A stretch of DNA of 64,000 nt, taken from Tsuneonella deserti. GTDB lineage: Bacteria > Pseudomonadota > Alphaproteobacteria > Sphingomonadales > Sphingomonadaceae. Below, piece by piece: positions 58,181 through 64,000 of this stretch (its first letter is position 1; the number at the start of each line of letters is the position of its first letter). The notes below the pieces were generated by a model. It worked only from the letters and a program-made list of their open reading frames with translations. It made no database searches and was not told the origin of the DNA. Made by a program: the position numbers and the translations under genes. The stretch covers positions 1 to 64,000 of the forward strand of contig NZ_BMKL01000001.1 in the NCBI RefSeq assembly GCF_014644315.1, written 5' to 3'.

Positions 58181-59202
58181 AAGCGCGCCTTCAGTCCCAG
58201 CCGCATCTCGGTTCGGTCAATCCCGGCATCGCGCCATTCGCGGCTCAGCGAGCCGGTGAGCGCAAACGGTTTGCCGAGCGGCGCTTCGAGCCCCCCAAAC
58301 AGGCTCGTTACGCGGGTGACGATCCCCAAGTCGGTGTCCGGCCCATTGGCGGCGCCGACGAAAAGCCGCCAGCGGTCGGCCGGCACGTAGTCGCCGCGCA
58401 GCAGTCCGCCCACCTGCAACGGGCCGCCATCGGCAATCGTGCCGATGCCGCGTAACGTGATCCAGGCCCTTCCGCCGGGCAGGTATCGGGCGAGGCCGGG
58501 GTTTACCGTGACCACGTCCTGCAAGGGGAACCGTTGATAAGCGGCATCAAAGGTCAACACCGTCTCACGCGCGCTCGCCAGTCGCAGGTCGAACCCGCCG
58601 CCGACCTCGATCTCGGGACGAAAATCGGCCTTGGGCGTACCGCCCAGATGCGCGCGGAGCCACAGGTTATCGCTGGGGTGCAGGCCGATGCGGCCGCCCA
58701 ACTCGACGTCTGTTAGCCCGAACCGGCGGTAGTGCCCGGCGTGTGCGCCCACGGTTATCCGTTCGCCGGCTGGTATCTCGATATCCAGCGCGACTTCGCT
58801 CCAGTCGCGCACCCCGGCGGATAGGTCGCTCAGTCCGCTGTCGAGCGCGACAAACCCGCGCCCTTGCGCCACAGATCCCTGCCGGCGCGCTGCGACCAGG
58901 CCGAGGCCATCGCGCGCATCGCGATAATCCGGTGCCTCGGCAAGCACCGCCGCGAAACCGGCCTCCGCGGCTTCGAGATTGCCGAGCGCGAGATCGACGT
59001 AGGCGAGCTGCAGGTGAGCATCGAGGTCATCGGGATGCGCCGCGAGCCATTGGCCGAGCAGCCGGCGGGCCTCGGCGGGATGGCCCGCCTGCCGCGCGGC
59101 GACGCCGGCCTCGTATGCGTTCCGCTCTTGCGCCGCGCCGGGCGCTGCCGCCAGCGCGATTGCGCCCGCCAAAGCCAGGGCGAGCATGTGAAAACGGCCC
59201 AT
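58177..59202 (-). CDS. YaiO family outer-membrane beta-barrel protein with TPR-like N-terminus
   Basis: A 341-residue protein with a signal peptide (about 1-24), a TPR-like helical part (about 28-105, 'AGHPAEARRLLGQWLAAHPD', 'NLEAAEAGFAAVLAEAPDYR') and a C-terminal barrel ending in phenylalanine, as in YaiO. The layout of TPR plus barrel is that of polysaccharide export proteins such as the PgaA type. It is coupled on both sides (TGATG with the receiver gene, TTGA with the HEAT gene). Confidence 0.84.
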   Translation of the reverse strand: MGRFHMLALALAGAIALAAAPGAAQERNAYEAGVAARQAGHPAEARRLLGQWLAAHPDDLDAHLQLAYVDLALGNLEAAEAGFAAVLAEAPDYRDARDGLGLVAARRQGSVAQGRGFVALDSGLSDLSAGVRDWSEVALDIEIPAGERITVGAHAGHYRRFGLTDVELGGRIGLHPSDNLWLRAHLGGTPKADFRPEIEVGGGFDLRLASARETVLTFDAAYQRFPLQDVVTVNPGLARYLPGGRAWITLRGIGTIADGGPLQVGGLLRGDYVPADRWRLFVGAANGPDTDLGIVTRVTSLFGGLEAPLGKPFALTGSLSREWRDAGIDRTEMRLGLKARF

Positions 59203-59585
59203 CACTTTCTCTTTCCGGCGAGCAGGCGGGCAAGCCGGACGAGCAGCTCCTCGGGCAGGAACGGCTTTACCAGGTAGTCGTCGGCCCCCAGTTCGAGCGC
59301 GCCGATCACGTCGGCCTCGCCGCGCCGGGCGGTAAGCATTATGACCGGGGTTGCCGCATGGTCCGCGCTAGCACGCATCCGGCGGAGCACTTCGAGCCCG
59401 TCGTGGACCGGCATCATCATGTCCAGGACCACAGCCTGTGGATGAAACTCCTCCAGCTTGGCGAGCGCTTCGCGGCCATCGTGCGCGACGACCGTCTGGT
59501 AGCCCCGCGCGCCGAGTCTGAACTCGAGCAGCTCGGTCAGCAGCGGCTCGTCGTCAGCGATCAGGACCAGGGGAGAGGTTGTCAT
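59202..59585 (-). CDS. Response regulator heading the polysaccharide operon
   Basis: A 127-residue receiver domain: 'LVLIADDEPLLTELLEFRLG', phosphoacceptor D55 in 'QAVVLDMMMPVHDGL', and 'LGADDYLVKPFLPEELL'. There is no output domain. The ATG at 59585 is taken from the domain start; the frame is open upstream but not protein-like. It is translated with YaiO (TGATG). Facing a kinase/receiver/Hpt operon, it is a natural phosphorelay end point. Confidence 0.88.
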   Translation of the reverse strand: MTTSPLVLIADDEPLLTELLEFRLGARGYQTVVAHDGREALAKLEEFHPQAVVLDMMMPVHDGLEVLRRMRASADHAATPVIMLTARRGEADVIGALELGADDYLVKPFLPEELLVRLARLLAGKRK

Positions 59586-59989
59586 GCCGGCCGATTTATC
59601 GTGGGGCAGATGAGCGGTCGGTAAAGATTGGCATAATACATGACTCGAAAGGTCGTGGTCGATGGCTGAACTAGGCGCAAGGGCTGAAGGCGGTAGGAGG
59701 TTGGAAACTCGGGACGATTTCTGAGTTTTCGAGGGCGGCCGCGGGTTCAGGCGGTTTGCCATCTGCGCTAGTCTGGACGGACGACGGCTTTCGGGCAAAA
59801 ATCGCATTCACTCCAATGGCCGAGATCGGATGCGAAGCAGTCATCGGAGGAGCGATTCGGCAGACCAATTCAACGGTCCGGGACTCACACCCTATTCGCC
59901 TACAGGGCCATGGGGCCACTATCGGGGCTTCAGTAAAAGCAGGCGTAAGATGTCTTAGTAAATTCAGATAGTTGGATTGCTATGGCGAG
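59586..59989. other. Promoter region of the polysaccharide operon, no gene
   Basis: About 400 bases upstream of the receiver gene. Short open frames on both strands do not resemble proteins. The promoter for the leftward operon must be here. The integrase leader repeat begins at its right end. Confidence 0.5.
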
Positions 59990-60208
59990 TCCTCTTCCGG
60001 GCACCATTGGTTCTTCCGCCGCGGTTCGCTGGCGGTCGACAAACCCCCTGTTTTCAGATGGAAAATCGCCAGTTTGATCGCTGGCATTCGCTGCGTTCTT
60101 TTCGATCTGAGGGCCTAGGGGCCTTTCTTTGCCTGAGGCCCCGACCGAAAATGGGTCAAAAATGCTGACTTCAGAAGGTGAGGCCCCCATGGCGTCGACC
60201 GATCTGTG
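59990..60208 (+). repeat. Integrase leader repeat, copy B (orphan)
   Basis: A second copy of the 36785-37009 element: the upstream region and the start GTGAGGCCCCCATGGCG, then TCGACCGATCT, corresponding to the first codons 'MASTDL' from ATG 60189. The match ends after about seven codons, and the 3' end of the alpha-amylase gene follows at 60212. No other part of an integrase is present, so it is a remnant. Confidence 0.8.
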
Positions 60209-60211
60209 GTT

Positions 60212-61588
60212 TCAGCGTCCCGAAAGCAGCCGGAACCCCCAAGCAGGCAGCGTGACTGTGTCGCCTGCGGCAATCGTCACTGGTTCACCGCTCGCGAAGT
60301 CCCTGTAACGGGACGCCGGCAAGGCATCGGCGAAGCGCGCGGTCACCGAGGTGTCCGACAGGTTGAACAGCGCCAGCACCTTGTCTTTCCCGCGCTGCCG
60401 TACCCAGGCCAGGACCTGCTGAGGCTTATCTGTTTCAACCTTCTGCATGACTGCGCCCCACTGTCCATTGTCGAGCGCGGGGTTGGCTTTACGGAAGGCG
60501 ATCAGGCGCTCGAGAAGCGTTCCGTACGCGCAGCTTTTCGTCTTGCTCCAGTCGATGGGGTCTTTCTCGAAGAAGGCGAGCCGCCGTTCATTGCACGCCT
60601 CCATCCCGTTGTAGACCAGCGGGATGCCCTGGCCAGTGAAGGCCAGTGCAGTCATCGCCGGCAGCGCCGCGGCGTAATTCTCTGCGGTGGTGCCTTCCCA
60701 CGCGTTGCTGTCGTGGTTCTCGATGTAGGTCATGCGCATGGACTGCCGCGGCCAAAGGCTCTCGTTCTCGGCGTAGTATCCATAGAAGCTCGTCGCATCG
60801 CCCTGGCCCTTGGCCACCTTGACCGAAGTGTTGTGCCAGTCCCAGGCGTACGTTGCGTCGAAGGCGGCGAAATGGAAGGCGGTTTGCTGCACTTCCCCGA
60901 GCATGAACACTGGGCGAATTTTCTCGAGCCGGGTGCGCATCGTCTCCCAGAAATCGAGTGGGATATAGCCGGCGACATCCGCTCTGAAGCCATCGACCTG
61001 AAAGTCGCGCACCCAGTGCTCCATCGCGCCGCCTACATGCGCGCGTACGCCGGGCTTCGACCAATCGAGGTCGATGATGTCGGACCAGTCCCACCACGGG
61101 GTGGGGCGGAAGTTGCCGTCCCACGTCTTTTCGTACCAATCGGGATGATCCTTCGCGAGGCGATTGTCCCACGCGGTGTGATTGGCCACGAGATCGAGGA
61201 TGACGTGCAAGCCTTGCGCATGCGCCGCATCGATGAAGGCGTGCAAATCGGCCTCGGTGCCGAACTCGGGATTGACCGCGTAATAGTCCTGCACCGAGTA
61301 TGGACTGCCGAGAGCTCCCTTGCGGTTCTCCATGCCGATCGGATGGATCGGCATGAGCCACAGGATGTCGACTCCCAGTGCCTTCAGCCGCGGCAACTGT
61401 GCCTGCGCCGCCCGGAATGTCCCTTCGGGCGTGAACTGGCGGGTGTTGATCTGGTAGAGCACGGCCTGCCGGGACCATTCGGGGTGGCTCAGTGTGACCT
61501 TGTCGACCGGCCGCCAAGGATCGCCGGGCATGGCCGAGGCGCTCGTCGCGCAACCCAGCAACGCGGCGAATACGAGCGCCTTAAACAC
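60212..61588 (-). CDS. Alpha-amylase family (GH13) glycosidase
   Basis: A 458-residue exported enzyme. The N-terminus is a signal sequence; 'AALLGC' could also be a lipobox (C13). The (beta/alpha)8 motifs are 'LDLVANHT' (131-138), nucleophile D204 in 'VDGFRADVAG', acid/base E232 in 'FMLGEVQQ' and D293 in 'YIENHDSN'. The C-terminal ~90 residues form the usual beta domain. It hydrolyses alpha-1,4-glucans or maltodextrins. Its start overlaps the transporter gene by 8 bases, and a LacI regulator precedes them, so it belongs to a maltodextrin-use operon. Confidence 0.92.
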   Translation of the reverse strand: MFKALVFAALLGCATSASAMPGDPWRPVDKVTLSHPEWSRQAVLYQINTRQFTPEGTFRAAQAQLPRLKALGVDILWLMPIHPIGMENRKGALGSPYSVQDYYAVNPEFGTEADLHAFIDAAHAQGLHVILDLVANHTAWDNRLAKDHPDWYEKTWDGNFRPTPWWDWSDIIDLDWSKPGVRAHVGGAMEHWVRDFQVDGFRADVAGYIPLDFWETMRTRLEKIRPVFMLGEVQQTAFHFAAFDATYAWDWHNTSVKVAKGQGDATSFYGYYAENESLWPRQSMRMTYIENHDSNAWEGTTAENYAAALPAMTALAFTGQGIPLVYNGMEACNERRLAFFEKDPIDWSKTKSCAYGTLLERLIAFRKANPALDNGQWGAVMQKVETDKPQQVLAWVRQRGKDKVLALFNLSDTSVTARFADALPASRYRDFASGEPVTIAAGDTVTLPAWGFRLLSGR

Positions 61589-63098
61589 AAGCCGCTCCCC
61601 CCGGGAGCGCGGCGCGCACCCGCAGCATGGCCGTCGCAGCGACCAGCCAGGAAGCGGCAGCGAACAGCATCGTCCACACCGGCTCTCCCGGGAAGAATGC
61701 GAGCATGATCGACCCCATCACCGTCGCCACGAGGAGCTGCGGGATCACGATGAAGACGTTGAAAAGCCCCATGTAGATGCCGAGCTTGGCTTGCGGCAGG
61801 CTTGAAGCGAGGATCGCATACGGCATCGCCAGGATGCTTGCCCAGGCGATGCCGATGCCGATTTCGGCCACCAGCAGCGCCTGGGCGTCGCGCACGAAGA
61901 AGAAGATGGCGTAGCCCGCAGCGCCGAGCACCAGACAGGCCGAGTGAGTGGTTACCGGCCCGAACCGGCGGCTCATCCAAGGCAGCAGCGCAAGCGCGGC
62001 AACCGCGGCAACGCCGTTGTAGACCGTGAACAGCACATTCACCCAGTTGGCACCCGCGTTGTAGGCGGCGCTCGAAGGGTCGGTGCTGCCGAAGACGTAT
62101 TGCGTCACCACCGGCGTGGTGTTGATCCACATGATGAACAATGCGCTCCAGCTGAAGAACTGGACGACTGCGAGCCGCTTCATCACCGGCGGCATCCCGG
62201 AAAAGTCGCCGACGATACTCGACAGCATGTTCGCCGCGCGCCCCTGCTTGGCCATCGAGATCGCGACTGCGCTGAGAAGCCCGTAGAGCGCGAGAAGACC
62301 CCCGAGCAAATAGATCTCTTTCTGCAGGCCGAGCGCATCGACCGAAAGGGCAACCGCGAGCCCGGCGACGACCCACAGGAAGCTGCTCGCGTAGCCCTTG
62401 GCGGCGAGCGCGCGCAGCGGCTGGACCGTGTCTGGCCTCGCCTCACCGTCGAAAGCTGCCAATTCCTCGGGGCTGTATTCCTTTGTGGTGAGAACGGTCC
62501 ACAGCACTGCCGCGAGCAGTGCTACCCCCCCAACCCAGAAGCTCCAGCGCACCGTTGCAGGCAGTGATCCCGTGGGCGCGACATTGGCGACGCCTAGGTG
62601 TTCCAGCACGAACGGGAAGATGGAACCCACCACCGCGCCCGCGCCAATGAAGGCGGTCTGTACCGCGTATCCGGCGGCATGCTGATCAGTGCCCAGCATG
62701 TCACCCACAAACGCCCGGAAGGGTTCCATCGAGATGTTCAGCGAGGCATCCAGCAGCCACAGCAGGGTCGCAGCGAAAATCAACGGCGCAGCCACGGAAG
62801 GCGCCAGCGGCATCAGGAAAAGCGCCATCGCGGAGAGCACCGCGCCGGTGAGAAAATACGGACGCCGCCGGCCCAGCCGGTTCCAGGTGCGGTCCGAAAG
62901 GTGGCCGATAATGGGCTGGACGATCAGCCCCGTCAGCGGCGCGGCGACCCACAGTGCGGGCAAGTCGTCTATCGAGGAGCCGAGCGTCTGGAACACCCGG
63001 CTCATGTTCGAATTCTGTAGCGCGAAGCCGATCTGGATGCCGAAAAAGCCGAAGCTGATGTTGCACAGGTGCGCAAACCCGAGGCGCGGCTTGTCCAT
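61581..63098 (-). CDS. MFS sugar transporter (SLC45-like)
   Basis: A 505-residue 12-helix major facilitator. The N-terminal half carries '[20 protein letters not shown]', '[20 protein letters not shown]' and '[20 protein letters not shown]', motifs of the GPH/SLC45-type sucrose and maltose transporters. In Caulobacter and sphingomonads this subtype takes up maltose or maltodextrin beside alpha-glucosidases and amylases, as here. AAGGAT precedes the ATG. It is downstream of the LacI gene by about 100 bases and coupled to the amylase gene. Confidence 0.9.
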   Translation of the reverse strand: MDKPRLGFAHLCNISFGFFGIQIGFALQNSNMSRVFQTLGSSIDDLPALWVAAPLTGLIVQPIIGHLSDRTWNRLGRRRPYFLTGAVLSAMALFLMPLAPSVAAPLIFAATLLWLLDASLNISMEPFRAFVGDMLGTDQHAAGYAVQTAFIGAGAVVGSIFPFVLEHLGVANVAPTGSLPATVRWSFWVGGVALLAAVLWTVLTTKEYSPEELAAFDGEARPDTVQPLRALAAKGYASSFLWVVAGLAVALSVDALGLQKEIYLLGGLLALYGLLSAVAISMAKQGRAANMLSSIVGDFSGMPPVMKRLAVVQFFSWSALFIMWINTTPVVTQYVFGSTDPSSAAYNAGANWVNVLFTVYNGVAAVAALALLPWMSRRFGPVTTHSACLVLGAAGYAIFFFVRDAQALLVAEIGIGIAWASILAMPYAILASSLPQAKLGIYMGLFNVFIVIPQLLVATVMGSIMLAFFPGEPVWTMLFAAASWLVAATAMLRVRAALPGGAACV

Positions 63099-63199
63099 TC
63101 AGCGATCCTTATCCCATGCAGCCCGGCGCACTCACGGCGCCTGGACGGGCTCACGGCTCGCAGAATAGGGGGCTGAACACAACACGCATACGAATGTGA

Positions 63200-64000
63200 T
63201 CAGCCGCCGCTGCTGTTTCGAATGACCAGCTGGGTCGGAAGGGTGGCCGGCGGCCGGCGGTGGCCTTCCACTTGCGCGAGGAGGGTGTCGAGAAGCCGCT
63301 CGCCCGCGCCGCGCACGTCCTGCATGACCGTGGTGAGGGGCGGGTTCGCGAGGCTGGCCGCAGGAATGTCATCAAAGCCCACCACCGCGACATCGTCCGG
63401 TACGGTCCGTCCAGCCGTCGCCAGAGCCCGCATCGCGCCGATCGCGATCAGGTCGCTCGCGGCGAAAATGGCGTCGAACTCCGCTCCGCACGCCAGCAGT
63501 CGCCGGGCTGCCTCGAAACCGGCTTCCTCGGTCGTGATGGCATCGTGCTGAAGTGCCGCTTCCGAAGCAATTCCGGCATCGGTGAGCGCCGCGCACAGCC
63601 CAGCATAGCGGTCCGCGAATTCGGGGTAGTGCCCGTCGGCATGGCCGAGGAATGCAATCCGCCGACGCCCGTTGGCGAGCAGGTGCTCGCCTGCGAGGCG
63701 GCCGGCGCCGACGTTGTCGGACCCCACGGTCGTGCCGGTGAGATCGCTCGAGACCGAACCCCAGCGGGCGAAATGCGTGTTCTGCCGGTGCAGCTGCTCG
63801 AGCCGCTGTTCGTACAGGGTGTAGTCGCCGTAGCCGAGCAGGATCAGCCCGTCGGCACGATGGCTGTCCTGATACCGGACATGCCAATTGTCCTCCATCC
63901 GCTGGAACGAAACCAGCAAGTCAAGTCCGCGATTGGCGCAGGCCCGCGTGATCGACCCGAGCATCGCAAGGAAGAACGGGTTGATCATGCTCTCGTCGGG
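63200..64000 (-). CDS. LacI family transcriptional regulator, partial
   Basis: The 3' part of a LacI/GalR regulator; the gene runs off the right edge, so the HTH and first part of the sensor domain are missing. Visible are 'PDESMINPFFLAMLGSITRA' at the edge, 'RADGLILLGYGDY', 'NVGAGRLAGEHLLANGRRRI', 'DAIFAASDLIAIGAMRALA' and 'VGFDDIPAASLANPPLTTVM', all standard for the periplasmic-binding-like effector domain. It probably represses the transporter and amylase genes downstream and responds to maltose or a derivative. Confidence 0.92.
   Translation of the reverse strand, partial: PDESMINPFFLAMLGSITRACANRGLDLLVSFQRMEDNWHVRYQDSHRADGLILLGYGDYTLYEQRLEQLHRQNTHFARWGSVSSDLTGTTVGSDNVGAGRLAGEHLLANGRRRIAFLGHADGHYPEFADRYAGLCAALTDAGIASEAALQHDAITTEEAGFEAARRLLACGAEFDAIFAASDLIAIGAMRALATAGRTVPDDVAVVGFDDIPAASLANPPLTTVMQDVRGAGERLLDTLLAQVEGHRRPPATLPTQLVIRNSSGG

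Overview
The window is GC-rich, densely packed DNA from an alphaproteobacterium, most likely a sphingomonad (Sphingomonadaceae). The basis is the gene content: a DUF736/ArdC/DUF2958/ParB integrative-element block, a LuxI/LuxR pair next to a phytanoyl-CoA-dioxygenase-family gene, a lasso peptide locus with FecI/FecR/TonB receptor and isopeptidase, and an SLC45-like transporter beside an alpha-amylase. No rRNA, intact tRNA, CRISPR array or intact insertion sequence was seen.

Layout. 1-6.2 kb: mobile-element housekeeping on the minus strand (AlpA-like HTH, DUF736, RES/Xre toxin-antitoxin pair with a palindromic operator over its promoter, large ParB-like protein with tandem terminators, DUF2958, ArdC-type antirestriction protein). 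6.6-10.5 kb: unknown accessory genes, including a divergent PIN-nuclease / Swt1-type HEPN pair. 10.9-16.8 kb: Crp-type regulator, small protein, KaiC-like ATPase, hybrid histidine kinase and single-domain response regulator. 16.8-20.7 kb: a frameshifted DUF2285 gene, then LuxR, LuxI, PhyH and GntR. 20.8-29.7 kb: a complete lasso peptide locus. A 39-residue precursor (too short for usual gene calling), a fused B1-B2 leader peptidase and an asparagine-synthetase-like cyclase lie on the plus strand. A convergent minus-strand operon encodes ECF sigma, FecR-like anti-sigma, TonB receptor and isopeptidase.

30.3-36.5 kb: second Crp-type regulator and an apparent defence island. It holds a 413-aa unknown protein, an ImmA/IrrE protease with its XRE partner, and a divergent ubiquitin-like / E1 / DUF6527 operon, followed by a zinc-ribbon protein. 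36.8-37.8 kb: integrase pseudogene and a 45-nt 3' tRNA-Lys(CTT) fragment, which look like an old element end. 38-43.4 kb: TetR, TolC, HlyD and two ABC-2 permeases, without an ATPase. 43.5-49.8 kb: a deletion scar joining LysR and acyl-CoA dehydrogenase remnants, a GNAT enzyme, a third Crp/Fnr regulator, an EF-hand protein, a lipoprotein and two membrane proteins. 50-52.4 kb: membrane PQQ glucose dehydrogenase. 53-59.6 kb: a CHASE3 kinase / receiver / Hpt set converging on a receiver / YaiO / HEAT / GT2 operon that looks like a surface polysaccharide module. At 60.0-60.2 kb a second copy of the integrase leader abuts an alpha-amylase / MFS / LacI maltodextrin operon that runs off the right edge.

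The most noteworthy systems are the lasso peptide locus directly behind a quorum-sensing cassette, the ubiquitin-like conjugation operon with its XRE/ImmA partner, and the PIN/HEPN divergent pair.
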